Shown: positions 12,762 to 26,205 of the stretch, in pieces
Layout: each line of letters starts with the position of its first letter
How positions within the stretch are numbered: position 1 is the first letter of the stretch
Notes under the pieces: model-generated
Databases searched by the model: none
Told to the model about the DNA's origin: nothing
What the model saw: only the letters and a program-made list of their open reading frames with translations
Source: Iris pallida
Taxonomy: Eukaryota > Streptophyta > Magnoliopsida > Asparagales > Iridaceae
Length of the DNA stretch: 64,000 nt
Assembly: GCA_029216955.1 (NCBI GenBank)
Contig: JANAVB010042235.1
Location: 32,501 to 96,500, forward strand
Direction of reading: 5' to 3'
Translations under genes and position numbers: made by a program

Positions 12762-13259
12762 AATCTACCCCCCTTAGAAAAATTTGTCCTCAAAATTTAA
12801 TATGGTTGTACTCCTTCTAGGTCAAACCCCCAACAATCAAGGTCAAGAAATTTTTAACTAATAACATACAAATTATGGTCCTACTGGCCGTGATTTCTCA
12901 GTCTCGAACAGGGTCACTATACTATCTAACATATCACAAGAATATCCTGACAGGTACTAATGAAATCACACAACAAGATGGAAAAAGAAGGACAGGAAAG
13001 ACAGACCAAACAAGAGGTCAATAACGAAGCAAGGATGATATCATCAAAGAGGACAGTTACGAAATAGATTAATTAGATTTGAACGAGTGTCAGTAGATTC
13101 AAATCCATGAAAATTTTCTAGTTGAGATTGATTATCCTCTTATCTAAAGCCTATTCCTTAATTCCTATCGCAGGCTCGTAGCAGTACAACTAAGTCATCG
13201 TACTACCACGATATCGTACTAATGCAAATCTCGACCTGCATGGACCACCACTAAAAATG
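12762..13259 (-). other. Internal region of the giant-LTR element, no coding
   Basis: Only 498 bp separate the two LTRs. At its left edge, read on the minus strand, are a TTTGAGGACAAATTTTT motif and a G-run polypurine tract; at its right edge is the leader/primer-binding region. Nothing between them is a credible gene. Confidence 0.8.
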
Positions 13260-15239
13260 TGTCACGACCTGCACCCAGTATAAGGGTACAAGTGCATAAG
13301 AACGCCCAGCCTACGCCGTAGAATCGACGGTAGAACGTTGTTCTAGATCACTATGTAAAACAACTCACGCATTTATATAATGTACTTATCTTAAATCTCA
13401 ACTCCCAACGGAGGACAAACATAGAAATAATATAACTCGATCACAGTGTAAGCACGATATGATAACACAGAATTCTATAACTAAAAGAAAACAAATAAAA
13501 AACTACTAAATGATAGTATCTCAAAACAACTCAAAATAAGTCAACTTTCAATTATTACAAATCAAGTTCTAAACATAAATTCTAGAGCAAGTCTACTAAA
13601 CTAATCTTCCGATCACTCCTGAGAGTCAGGACCAAAAATAGCTAATTCCTCTCCCGGTCCATAGCAATTAGGGCATATATCCTCAGGACTAACATCTGTA
13701 ATATTTTTAACAGGTCCAGTCATGACAAGAACGAATACATCTTATCAAGAAAATCCAAATAAATGACAAAGACCATGAAACAAATATAGACAGTTATATT
13801 GATGAAGCATGAAAGTTCTAGGCAGTTTAAGATGTAAAGAAACAGTTAAATATAAGGAAAGTAAATGCTGTGAACCAGAAGATCATATCAATGAAGACTG
13901 TAAATAAAAGCTAGCTGAACTAGAATAATGTGATATGAGTCCAGTGGTACAATATATATCAAGTGTGATTCCAATCAATGATTCAAGTAGGGAGATTCTT
14001 TAATGGTTCTTGTGGTGATTCTAGTAAAGATTCTTGTGGTAATTCTAGTAAAGATTCTAGACAATATCAAAAGTATGTTTTAAAATACTGAGATCGACAT
14101 GTAAACGGCTAGGGATAATCCGGTACATCATACACTGGCCAAGTGTGGGATGGCTATCGTTCTTGTATAATTCACAGGGAGGTGGTTCGAGTATTTGGGG
14201 ATGTTTACATGTCTACTCAAGTATTTTCCCGTCCAACTAATATGAGTGAATCCATAACACGACACATAAATCGAGAACAAATCTAGCCAGAACATGAAGG
14301 TGCTTGTAGGTGATTCTTATAATAGAGGCTAGATAAGTAAGGTATGTGTGTCTTATACACGAAATCTAGAAATATCAATCCGTGTTTGTAACAGAGAATC
14401 AAATAGAACTGACTAGAACTGAAATATAGAAATCGACAAGTAAGAAAATAACTATCAGAGAATATACTCGCCTGGTACCTCGACTGTCTGATGAGAATAA
14501 GAGTCCGAACTGGAGTATCTGAGTCCTATTTAGAACAACCATAGGTTACAAAGTGTCTAATATGAAATAGACAAAGTCTACAATGCATTCTAAATGATTC
14601 TAGGTCCTTCTAGGTCAAAGTCAACCCTTGGTCAACTCTGGTCAACCCTGGTCAACTATAAGTCAACTAGTCCATTTACCAAATTTTAGGTCAAACTCAA
14701 GTTATCTACTCATTCCAAGTTCGTTTGAGTCGATTTGGATCAAGTTTAACCCAAAGTTGACTTTTGTCAACTTGGTCAACTCGCTGGTCAACTATGCCAA
14801 GTTAGGCTTATTTGGTCATTTCTAACTAACTCACAAATCCCCTGGCTATATCCTATAGCAACAATAGTATATATATACACATTTACATTCAAAAATATTT
14901 ACAACACTACCAAAATAAGTCATATTACCGACGAAATTTACGACGCCCAAGGAAAACGTCGCTAAAATAAAGGAATTTAGCGACGCATAGAAAAAATGAC
15001 GCAGGACGTCACTGTTAGCGACGATCAGCGACATCCTGCGACGTCTCTTAAGTTAAAAAAATAACGTTAATGATAAGTCGGTAAACGTCGCTGATTAGCG
15101 ACGTTCACCGATGATTTAGCTTTACGTTGCTAAGTTTTCTTGATCTAGCGACGCTTAGCGACGTCTTTATTGGACGTCGCTAAGAAATTTTATTTAGGTT
15201 AGCCGATCGAGTTCTTTTTCATTCTCAAAATTTTAACCC

Positions 15240-15560
15240 AAATTCAGACCATTCCCTCTCCCCAACCCGACCCCCCACTCCCTCCTCCGGTGGCCGTCGA
15301 CCCCCGACCCCCTCCTTCGGTGACCGCCGACCCCTGACCCCCCCCCCCCGACCCCCTCCTCTACCTCCGCGAACCCCCTCTCCTCCGACCCCATCCTCTA
15401 TCTCCGCAAACCCCGCCGACCCCCTCCTCCGCCGACCCACGACCCCCTCCTCTGTCTCCACGAACCCCGTCGACCCCCTCCTCCGTCGCCTAGTCCCCTT
15501 CTCCTTTGCCGCCGCCTAGTCCCCCTTTCTCTGACTTGACGCCCCCTCCGATCAGACCCT
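15240..15560 (+). repeat. C-rich low-complexity repeat (GACCCCCTCCTCC type)
   Basis: Tandem imperfect units of GACCCCCTCCTC with GCCGACC and CACGAACCCC variants, just inside the left end of the CACTA element and upstream of its genes; probably leader sequence. Frames read on either strand here are low-complexity only. Confidence 0.8.
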
Positions 15561-15859
15561 TCTCGATCATCCGTCGAAGGTAAACCCTATCCCACATTGC
15601 TATTTTATTTAAGTTATTGTATTTGTGATTTGGGAGGGGGAGGGGCAACATAAATTTAGATTTTGGTGTTGGACATGTATAGACACAATACATTGGACTT
15701 GGACACGACACTGACACTCCCTCAATCTGCCACGACATGAACACGAACACGGACACAAACATTCACGCACTGAGACAAAGACATAGACACAGATACAAAG
15801 ACACACAGATACAGACATACGCACCCTAATACGCAAACATGGAAGTATATAACATGACA

Positions 15860-16160
15860 CACAGACAAGTATACTCATTGAAGAAAACTCTTATACATAT
15901 GTATACATTGAAGAAAACTCTTATACATATGTATACAATATATACATATGTATACTCATTGAAGAAAACTCTTATACATATGTATACATGTATACATAAA
16001 ACTCTTATACATATGTATACAATATATACATATGTATACTCATTGATGGTTCCTTTATATACATATATACATATGTATACAATCTCAGAAAAAACTCTTA
16101 TATAACTATAGCTATATCTATCAATCTACATATATACATATGTATACAATCTCAGGAAAA
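15860..16160. repeat. Tandem repeat with CATATG palindromes
   Basis: At least four copies of a unit with CATTGAAGAAAACTC followed by TTATACATATGTATAC. The ACATATGT core is itself palindromic. It lies between the CACTA left end and the first transposase exons. Confidence 0.85.
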
Positions 16161-16310
16161 ACTGAACTAAACACACATAGGTATACTCATTGAAGAAAAC
16201 TGAGATTTCACAATGGAACTTGGGTTTTGATACATGAAACGAGATGATGGTTCCTTTAGTTAGCTTGCTTATGTTACAATTATATTCTCTGTGAATATCG
16301 ATCTTACCAG

Positions 16311-16541
16311 ATGGCACCCATGACCCGAGCAGCGGCACATCGTTTGAGGAAAACACAGATTGCTAAGGTGGCTCCTCATAATGTTAACGAGGAAGTGGCA
16401 CCGGTAGCTAGTGAGACCGGGAGTTCCATTCATCCAGCACCTGCAGTGGAATGGCGTTTTCCTGCCGTCGATCCCACTTTTTCGAAGATGTTGCGTGATG
16501 CTATCATTGAGCGTATGCGTGAGCTGCGTGGTCGTCATTAG
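16311..16541 (+). CDS. Small open frame in CACTA element, unknown
   Basis: 76 codons starting at MAPMTRAAAHRLRKTQ and ending RMRELRGRH, directly after an acceptor-like TTACCAG at 16304-16310. It is basic at both ends with a Pro/Ala-rich middle. It could be a first exon of one of the CACTA genes or an extra small gene. I do not recognise it. Confidence 0.35.
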   Translation: MAPMTRAAAHRLRKTQIAKVAPHNVNEEVAPVASETGSSIHPAPAVEWRFPAVDPTFSKMLRDAIIERMRELRGRH

Positions 16542-16936
16542 TGTAGTTTTATGGATATATTTTGTGTTGGACTATTAGTACTTATTACTAGCTGTACTTG
16601 TTTTATGGAGATGAGTTTATGGACTTAATTATGGACTTATTACCAGTTGTTCTTGTTTTATGTAGATTAATTATGGACTTATTACCACTTGTTTTATGGA
16701 GATTAATTAGGCTAAGTCTTCTGTGTGGTCAATTATGATACACTATGGTTATATGGTTATGTCATGTGATACACTATTACCACTTGTTGTATTATGATTA
16801 CTTGAGATTCTATTTCAATATTTAGGATATGCCATGATTAATGCGCCTATTACTTTTACAAGTGTTTCAACGAGTGCATATATCTATCTTACAAAATTAT
16901 CCTCAAATGGATATGGATCTGAATTACTATCTGTAG

Positions 16937-19900
16937 AATCGTTTTTGGATGTACAACCATCATCCTGATGACATGTACGGTGTGCGGGATGAATTCATAG
17001 AGGGTGTACAGCAGTTCCTGCAGTTTGCCAAGGCGTTCCCTCAGTACATGGACGGTACCAAAATTAAGTATCAAGTGTGTGAGATGTCGTAACTTGAAAT
17101 ATCATCCAGAAGTGGAAGTCACGTATCATTTATACTCAAAGGGTTTCACGCCGAATTACTATCAGTGGAGCGCGCACGGAGAACTTGTGTCTTTAGCATC
17201 GGAGTATGAGCCTTATGTGGATGTCCACAACCACGCTGCTTACGACGATGGATTGGTGAACATACTTTTTGACGCGGCGGGGCCTAGTTTCGATCCGGAC
17301 AATCATGATGCACCTGAGGAGGCACCGAACGTCGATGCTACAAAGTTCATGGAGTTATTGGAGAATGCAAGGACTCCATTATATCCTGGTTGTGAGGATC
17401 ATTCACCGTTGGAGGTGGTTACAAGATTGTTGAGCATCAAGTCCGATTTTAATATGTCGTAAGATTGCTATAACCTAGTTATGGAGTTGATTATAGAAAT
17501 ATTGTCTGAGGGTGCTAAGTTGCCTAAAGACTTTTACCGGTCTAAGAGGATGGTGAGATCGCTCTGGATGGGATACGAGAAAATCGATGCATGTCGCAAC
17601 GGGTACATGTTGTACTACAAAGACGACAAGGATGAAGACGCCTGCAGATTTTATGGTGCTGATCGCTACAAGGGCAGTGATAGAGGAAAGTCTGTCGGTG
17701 AAAGGAAGCCTACCGATTCGATGCACTACTTGTCGTTGACGCATGGTTGCAGCGGTTGTTTATGGTGAAGAAAACAGCAGAAAACATGAGTTGGCATAAG
17801 CGAGAACAGACCGAAGGAGTGTTGGATCACCCATCTGATGGAGAAGCATGGAAGAACTTTGATCGAGAGTATCCAGATTTTGCTTTTGATTCGCGTAATG
17901 TCAGATTGGGTCTCTGCTCAGACGGTTTTACCCCATTCGGACTTTCGGGATCCCAGTATTCGTGTTGGCCTGTGATCGTCACTCCGTACAATCTACCGCC
18001 TTGGATGTGCATGAAGACTCCGTATATGTTCCTCACTGTTATTATCCTAGGTCCGAACAATCCGAAAAGGAACATCGATGTGTATTTACAGCCATTGATT
18101 GATGAGTTGAATCAGCTATAGAAAGTAGGTTCCAACACGTACGATGTATCTAGAAAACAAAATTTTCAGATGCGGACAGCACTTATATGGACCATCAACG
18201 ACTTTCCGGCCTATGATATGTTATCTAGATGGAGCACGCATGGTCGTCTTTCATGTTCGTATTGAATGGACCGCACTAAGGCTTTCTGTTTGAAACACGG
18301 AGGCAAACCGTGCTTCTTTGATTGTCATCGACAATTCCAGTCGAAGGATCATCCGTACCGGAGGAACATGAAAGCTTTTCGTGCTGGCGTTGTGGAGAAG
18401 GCTAATCCCCCGCCAAGATGGCCCGGATACACGATATGGAAGAAGTAAAAGATTTTCCAAGATCTAAGAAGAGCCTGCTACAGGCTACAAGTGTGACGGA
18501 TTTGGTCGCACTAATAACTGGACTAAAAGGAGTATATTCTGGGATCTGCCATATTGGAGGATCAATCTGATTAGACATAACCTTGATGTCATGCATATCG
18601 AGAAGAATGTGTTTGACAACATAATTAATACTGTAATGGACGTAAAGGGGAAGACGAAAGACAATCCAAAGACTAGATTGGACTTGGAAAAAATATGTAG
18701 ACGTCCTGCATTGCATTTGATAGAGGGGAGAATGGGAAGTTGAAGCAGCCTAAGGCAATTTTCTCACTGGAGAAGGAGGATAAAGTCAGACTTTGTAGGT
18801 GGATTCAAGGTCTGAAATTTCCAAACGGGTATGTTTCGAACTTGAGAAGATTCGTCGACCTCAAGGAGATATGAAGAGCCATGATTGTCACGTATTCATG
18901 GAGAGGTTAATTCCGATTGCATTTCGAAAATTCTTACCCCAGGTTGTTTGGGATCCATTGACCGAGCTTAGCATATTCTTCAGAGATCTTTGTTCTACTA
19001 AGTTGTTCGTCGATCGTCTAGAAAAGCAGGAGAACGATATTGCGGTAACACTGTGCAAGCTCGAGAAGGTATTTTCTCCTGGATTCTTCGACTCCATGGA
19101 GCATTTGCCAATTCATCTTTCCTACGAGGCACGTGTTGGTGGGCCAGTCGGTTATCGATGGATGTACCCGTTTGAGCGGCATTTGAACCACCTAAAGAGG
19201 AAGGTGAAAAACAAGGCTCGGGTTGAGGGTTCTATTTGTGAAGCCTATATTCTTGAGGAGATTACAAACTTCTGCTCGACGTATTTCAAACTTCATGTTG
19301 CTACGAATAGAACGAGGGCTCGAAAAACAACGACGGATATCAAGAATCTAATGATGGAATACTGAAAGTATTTAATGCGTCCGAAAAGCCTTCGGGAAAA
19401 ATGAAGAAGAGATATTTGAATGACGAAGAGCTAAGGGCTACTCAGTTGTATATATTACTCAATTGCGACGAGGATGAAGTGGAGAAGCTAGAGGGGTAAG
19501 TAATTAATGATGAGTTTACGTCATCTCAATATAATAGTATAAGTTAATATTATTGTACTAATCGGCGGTTGCTTCGTTGTTTTTCAGCACATATAATGAT
19601 GAGTTAAGGTCGGTTAGACCCTACCTAACAGACGAAGCATTAGAACAAGAAATGAGACGTTATTTTCCTTCTTGGTTGAGCGAATATGTAAGCAACTCGG
19701 TAATTACTGGCCTCTTCTAATGCAACTGCGCAATAAATAACTTACTATCTCTTCTTTGGTATTCAGGTCGATCGTCTAATTTTACCAGAGATTGAATTAA
19801 TTAGAACTCTTGCCAAGGGACCAATTACTTTTGTTAAAATATGGCCAAGTTACTGTGTCAATGGCTTTAGGTTCAAGTCGACAAATGCTCCGATCAGAGA

Positions 19901-20501
19901 CAGCTTCCTGGATAATGATTCCACAAAAAATAGTTTGTGTATCAAATCTTCGAACTACAAAGATGTCGATCCAGGAAATAATTTCTTTGGCATCTTGCGA
20001 GAGATTGTGGAGTTGACATATAATTATGGCAGAAAACCAGCAAAGATCGTGTTGTTCAAGTGTGAATGGTTCGATCCGATTGAAAATCAAGGTTGAAAAG
20101 TTAACAAGCATGGTCTTGTGGATATAAACTACAAGCATAGATATCAAGGCTACGAGCCATTTGTCCTATCAACTCAGGCTCAGCTCGTGTACTTCACAGC
20201 TTATCCGAGATGGGGAGCAACGAAGTCTGACTGGTGGGCAGTATGCAAGACTAAAACTAGAGATACTTTTGATGTTGACGAAAAAGCTTATCAGGAGGAC
20301 GAGCTACCTCTTGTAACCAATATTGTTGATGTGGACTCCATGGAAGTTACGCATTACACGACTAATGTAGAAGATGTAGAATTATCCGAAGAGAAAGGCG
20401 AAGCCGACGAAGGCGAAGATGAAACTGAAGATGAGGAGGAGGAGGAAGAGGAAGATGAGGTCGAGGAAGACGAACAAGATGAATATTCTGAAGATGATTG
20501 A
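16937..20501 (+). pseudogene. CACTA TNP2-type transposase, decayed
   Basis: The fragments follow the usual order of plant CACTA transposases. A transposase-associated domain (WMYNHHPDDMY, VRCRNLKYHP, then WSAHGE) spans 16937-17220. The TNP2 domain (CRNGYMLYYKDDKD, HPSDGEAWKNFDREYPDF, NVRLGLCSDGF, WPVIVTPYNLPP, FFDCHRQF, HNLDVMHIEKNVFDN) spans 17480-18700. A DUF4218-like part (KSHDCHVFMERLIPIAFR, FFDSMEHLPIHL, GGPVGYRWMYPFER) spans 18800-19365. A DUF4216-like part (YEPFVLSTQAQLVYFTAYP, DWWAVCKT) spans 19800-20260, then an acidic Glu/Asp tail. Introns are visible near 19498-19588 and 19693-19767. The frame is broken by stops (TAA near 17460, TAG at 18119, TGA near 18264, TGA near 20095) and by shifts near 17075 and 17745, so the gene is dead as written. 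Confidence 0.9.
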
Positions 20502-20742
20502 GAGAGATGTACTTTCATTTTTTAGATGTTTCTTTTAGAATGTACTATCTGGACTTAGATGTTTCTTGTAGAATGTACTATCTGAACATAGATGTTTCTT
20601 GTAGAATATACTATCTGGACTTAGATGTTTCTTGTAGAATGTATCATCATATGTTATCTTAGTTATTATCTTATCTTTGTTGTACTTTCATATTTCTAAT
20701 GTACTATTATTTGTTGTATCTCATCATATATTGTTATCAGGT

Positions 20743-22719
20743 ATGATAGGTCATCGCAGATCGTTCCGCATGTTCCGACATGGGGCACAGGGTACTGGTA
20801 CTGGCAGAGGACAGGGTACTCCTTCGGTACCTCCTACTGGTACCAGCTCTGGATCCTCGTCGCCCAGTACTCCTGTGTATCGGACAGTACCTCCGTCTGC
20901 CCCGACGCTACGTGGCATATCTCCTGGGTCGAGTAGTTCCAGGCCTGAGACTGCTCCGTCGTCTAGCGTTCCTCCTGCTGATACGACGATGGAGACAGAT
21001 GAGCAGATGGAGAAGGCTGAGCCGATGACCGACCAGTATCAGGCAGATGATGCATGCGCACCTTCGAAGGAGACGAGGACGGAGATCTGGGCCGACGGTA
21101 CAAAGTAAGTATTTTGGTTTATCATTTTTTTCCTGTGTTTATCATAAATTAACTTTTCTCATGAATGTAATATGTCTGTATAGATATCATCCTCCGTTGG
21201 TACAGAGACGCCTAGGCCACTTCTTGAGGACTAATTATGGTGGTTCTTGGATAAATTACTCTGATGCTCCGGACGAAAGGAAGGCCTACTGGTTTGCGCA
21301 CTTCAAGGTTAAAATATATTTGCTTTTAACATGAATCATATAATTTTTGCATATTATATATAACTGATAAAATATTTAGTCTGCACTCTTCTAGGATATG
21401 TTTTTCTATCCACCGTACCGGGCCGAGATGATCGAGGGGATGTTTCCTGCCGTTGCTGCTAAGCTGATCCGCGACGCTATTAATGATCAGAAGACTTGTG
21501 ATCGTGCCGAAAAGCCGATCCAAGGTTGGATCACCCCTGAGCAGTGGACTGCGATGAAGGCTCGATTCGACGAGCCAAGGTACAAGGAGAAGTCTGAGAA
21601 GGCCAAGGCGGCTAGGAAGCAGGGATCAAAGTGGTACGGTGGGTCGATTCCGATGACGGAACATTTCCGTCGTTTGGTATGTCTTTTTATTTCAGAAATT
21701 TTATTTTAATACAAGTCCGATAAATTAGTAAAAGGTTATATATTTAATTACAGGTAAGGAGGGGTAATGACGCCAATATGGTGACTGTCTTCCTGCCCAC
21801 ACATCAGAAGGGCGAAAAGCTTATTGACGAGAGGGCGGAACAGGCCTATGTAAGTATTACAATTCTATTTATTAATTTTAATACTTCGTGTTAGTTTTGA
21901 TATAACTTAGTAAATATCATGCAAATAGATATTCATGTAGTTAGTAATAATAAGTACATTAGACATTAGAAGTTATAAAGTATCCATGCTTTCTAGGCCG
22001 AGTTTCAACGGCTTAAGGAGCGGGCGGCTGCTAGTGCACCTGCTGCGGGAGAGGCCGGTACTTCCTCGCAGCCCGCTACAGCTCCGTCGGAGGACGAGCT
22101 GTGGGTGACCACCGCTGGTGGTCTCCACAGGGGTACGTACTACGGTACGGGATCCTATGGTGCCCTAGTTACGACACAGTCCTCTAGGGCCTCCCATGCT
22201 AGTGTGCATGGCCCACAACCCTCCCAGGAGTCTGCTCAAGTCCAGCAGATGGTAGAGTCTGTCCATGACGAGCTGCTATGACGGATCCAGGAGCAGCACC
22301 AGACGGACGATGCTGCGCTCATAGCACGATTGGATACGCTCGACCGCAGCATTATGGAGCTCAGGGATGTGACTGAGAGGACACAACGGGGCGTCACTGA
22401 TCTTAGAGCATCGACAGAGCGCAGCATGACGAATCTGCAGGCATCACAACTGTCCATGGGCGAGAGGCTCACGTTGATACAGGATTCGATGGTTGATAGC
22501 AGTACGAGGCTGTTATCTACCATGGATTCCTACCACCAGCGACTAGCAGCATTGGAGCGTTATTGTCCTCCTGGTGCGCCTTCATCGTCGTCGACTCCGT
22601 CGGCGTCACTACCTCCGACTCCACCGACGTCACTATCGGTGACGATTTTACGGGAGAAGTACGAGATGTTCCTATCCTTGAGGCGCGACGGTGCCCCTCC
22701 TCCTCCAGATCCGCAGTAG
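20743..22719 (+). pseudogene. CACTA second gene: plant transposase (Ptta/En/Spm, PF03004-like)
   Basis: Five exons with good splice sites fit one frame: 20743-21104, 21184-21307, 21395-21676, 21754-21849 and 21997-22719. Exon 1 codes a Ser/Pro/Thr-rich N-terminus. Exons 2-4 carry the plant-transposase domain (FLRTNYGGSWINYSDAP, KQGSKWYGGSIPMTEHFR, NMVTVFLPTHQKG). Exon 5 adds a long, probably coiled-coil segment (ARLDTLDRSIMELRDV, RSMTNLQASQLSMGERL) and ends PPPPDPQ. One in-frame TGA (22279-22281, consistent with CGA to TGA) interrupts exon 5; everything else is open. In En/Spm-like elements the second gene codes the protein that binds the subterminal repeats. That role is inferred here. Confidence 0.82.
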
Positions 22720-23114
22720 TCCGAATTAGGACTGTTTTACGAGATTGTAGTATTTTTTTAGTGTTTGTTTATGTTGTTTCAGTATTGGTAGTGGTTTATT
22801 TGTTTGTGGAGACTTTCCTTATTGGTTGTGGATTCATGTGGATATTTGTTGTATACTTTGGATATTCGTTTACCGACTTTGGATATTTTAGTGTTCGTTG
22901 TGTTGGTATCTCATCATATGTTGGTTGTAGACTTTTACTCTTGTTTGCGTTGATACATATGTATATTGTGATGTATCGGTGTTGAGTGTTCCACCAAAGA
23001 GGTCGACGAACCCAAGAAGAAAATGTGCTTATGGTTTTTTTGTTATTTATTGAACTGCAGGTAGAAAATGTGATTTTGTGGACATTCTGTAATTTTTTTT
23101 ATTTTTTTTTGTAA

Positions 23115-23540
23115 TTTAGCGACGTATAGCGACGTTTACCGACGTTTAGCGACGTAGCTAAACGTCGGTAAACGTCGGTACATCACCAGATTCACCGATG
23201 TTTACCGACGTTTAGCGTCCCAGTATTTCCCTCGACTACAGAGCCGGTGAACGTCAGTAACAACTAGAATACGTCGCTAAATTCACCAACGTTGACCGAC
23301 GTTTGAGGCGTCGCCATTTTTTCGACGTGGCGTCGGTGAACGTCGGTCAATTACCGACGTTTATTGAAGTCGGTAAGCGTCGGTAATGGCGACGATTACT
23401 GACGTTTTGCCTGTTAGTGACATGGCTTTCTGCGACCACAGGAAAACGTCGCTAAATACGTCGGTAAACCGTTGTAGCGACATTTTTTGTCATTTTAGCG
23501 ACGTTTTCTGGCGTCGCTAATATGTCGTTTTCTGGTAGTG
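23115..23540 (-). repeat. Right subterminal repeats and TIR of the CACTA element
   Basis: More than ten copies of CGACGTT or its complement within about 420 bp (for example near 23118-23180, 23200, 23290 and 23360-23400), ending in the inverted TIR at 23540. The matching cluster at the left end is 14905-15190. Confidence 0.9.
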
Positions 23541-23557
23541 CAATAGGATATATATAC

Positions 23558-23588
<31 letters not shown>

Positions 23589-23880
23589 CATATACATACA
23601 TATAACACAAGGGAAAGAAGAGGCATGTGTGTGTGTGTGTTGTGTAGTGAGGGGCTACTGTGAGGTTAAAAATCTGAGAAAAACTTACATATTATATATA
23701 AATACATATATACACTTTATATATAAGTATCTATCAATGGATATAAGGGATTTATATATATATATAACATATATATGCATGTAGGCATAGATGGAAAGGG
23801 TTGCCAAGGGTGCTGTGTTTCTAAGGCTGCTCCAACCCAATCCCAAACTCACAGAACCATAACCCCTACCAACATATAAG

Positions 23881-24048
<168 letters not shown>

Positions 24049-24218
24049 AAGTATACCTATATACATCTACAACATAAATAATAAAGATACAATTCTAAAC
24101 CAAAAAGACTAAACTCAAACAAAATCTCAGAACATGGAAACTAATTCTAAAATCAAACGTAAAATCTGAACCAAAAAACATCTATAGGCCTATACTTGTG
24201 CTATCATATATATATATA

Positions 24219-24344
24219 CTGGTAACACCACCGTGCACCGGGGGTAAGGGCCGGGTCGAGCCCTCCCTCCCACGGAGGTGGCTGGGTGGCGGTGGCCACG
24301 GCCTCCGGGCCAAGGTCGGGTGGAGTCGTCCACCGACTTTAGTT

Positions 24345-24350
<6 letters not shown>
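24219..24350 (+). mobile_element. SINE-like insertion, probably 5'-truncated
   Basis: About 132 bp of GC-rich sequence present in this LTR and absent from the other, sitting inside a TA tract. It starts CTGGTAACACCACCG, carries GGGTCGAGCCC (24253-24263), which resembles the tRNA box B (GGTTCGANNCC), and ends in a T-run. That is how plant tRNA-derived SINEs look. No complete box A was found, and target duplications cannot be read within the TA repeat. Confidence 0.45.
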
Positions 24351-24394
<44 letters not shown>

Positions 24395-24405
24395 CACAAA
24401 GAGGA

Positions 24406-24444
<39 letters not shown>

Positions 24445-26205
24445 CTCATAGATTATTTATAGATGAAAGTAAACATGATCTAACTATAGATATCAGTCAG
24501 AATCTATGCTAGACCTCATCTCTAACTCAAAAATCTGAGTTCAACTCGGAAATCTCGATTTCAACTAAAAATCACTTCACAAACAAACCCAACATAAATA
24601 CCCAAACCAACTCGACACCCAAAACGTAAAATACACAACTAGAACTCGTGAAACTTGGCAAACACGAAGGTTTATACATTTGTGACATGCTCGGGTACTC
24701 ACGGGGTCGAACCCGTGTCCGTATCGTGTCCACAAAGTGAGTATCGCACGGGCACGTACGCGTGTGCATGGTATCAGCCGAATCAGTACACACGCGATAA
24801 CTTCGCGGATACTCAACGAAATCTCGTGAAATTTTAGGAGCACATGGACAGAGGTTGCTCCCGCGTGTCCATAAATTTCATGCGAAACCGTGTCTTGTGC
24901 GTCGAGTTATGACACTCAGACTGCAGGTGATGTACGCACGCGTGCGCGCGGACTCGTGGGCGCGTGTCGACGTCCGTAGCTCGCGACATGAGCCACGTCG
25001 TACCACGTGGTCGAGTCTAGGGCTAGCCTAGGTCTAGGGCTACGTATCCACGCTCCTGGCTCGAGTCCTCGTCGCGTCGTGTCCGCGAATGAAGGCCGTG
25101 TCAGCGGCAATTTTTTGGCCGCATGCACAGTGTTGGTTGAAACGAGCGCATTGGATTTCTCCGCGCACGCTCCACAAAACATCATGAAATTTTAGAAGCA
25201 CATGGACAGAGGTTGCCCCCACGCGTCCATAAAATTTCACGCAAAACGGAGTCCTGTGCGTCGAGTTATGATACTCGGACAGCAGGGCATGCACGGGCCT
25301 CGTGCACGCGCGTCCGTGTCCGATTTGGACACTAAAAATATGTCAAATCGAGATCCGTCTTTACGAAAGTTATTCAAATAATCACAACAATAAATTCGTG
25401 AAAACAGAATCGCAAAATACCAACTTTCAGTTCTAAGCGGCATTTCGTCGAACACGTGTTCCAATGAACCGATACGTGTCCGATACCCCTATCAAACGAA
25501 TACAAAAAACTACCAAACTTCATGCACTGGTCTGGGGTACCTATATGGATGCATCTACGAAGAAAAATCAGGATTAACAAGTGTTTAGAGGGGTTTACCT
25601 ATTGATAGTCAAGATCTCAATGAAACGAGCCTCCAAACGCGTCGATGCCGATTTCCTCCGGTCCAACGCCTTCGATCCCTCGCTAGCAAGTCTCCAGCAG
25701 GTTCCTCTCCTCCCAACAATCGCAATGCACTTCGTTTGGAAGAATTTGGATGAGAAACGAAAAAATTAGGCTATTTGGAGTAGAAGGCAATTTCTAGGGT
25801 TTTTGCAAATAGGTGGCTACTACTCATATGCACATGAAGAAGGGGGGATGCTGTTTGGGCGGCCAAGGGGTGTATCTAGGGTTAGGTTAGGGTTTGGGAT
25901 GGGCCACCATGCAACTAAAGTCCAATAGCAAAAAGGCCAAAAGCTATGTATTAAAATAGCCTAAAAATAAGTCAATTTGTTTCCTAATTAGGACTAATGC
26001 TCCAAATTAAAATCTAATTAGCCAAATAAGTTTCTAATAACATGGTTAGTCTTGTAATAAAGGCTATATATGGTTAAACCATCTGCTACAACCAAAAAAA
26101 CTAATCAAGGACTAAACACCAATCAATTTAATAATAAAAAAATAATTCAAATTATCACACAATTACTAAAATATCCTAATCCAGAAAAGTGGTGGTGACA
26201 TAAAT

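Larger units (their letters stand above)
14905..23540 (+). mobile_element. CACTA (En/Spm) DNA transposon, 8.6 kb
   Basis: Ends are CACTACCAAAATAAG at left and the inverted CACTACCAGAAAACG at right. The 3-bp target duplication is CAA (14902-14904 and 23541-23543), and the empty site is preserved in the other LTR. Both ends carry dense subterminal repeats built on CGTCGCTAA and CGACGTTTA (about 14930-15190 and 23115-23530), the usual binding sites of CACTA transposases. Inside are a TNP2-type transposase gene and a second plant-transposase gene, both damaged, so the element is probably no longer autonomous. Confidence 0.93.
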
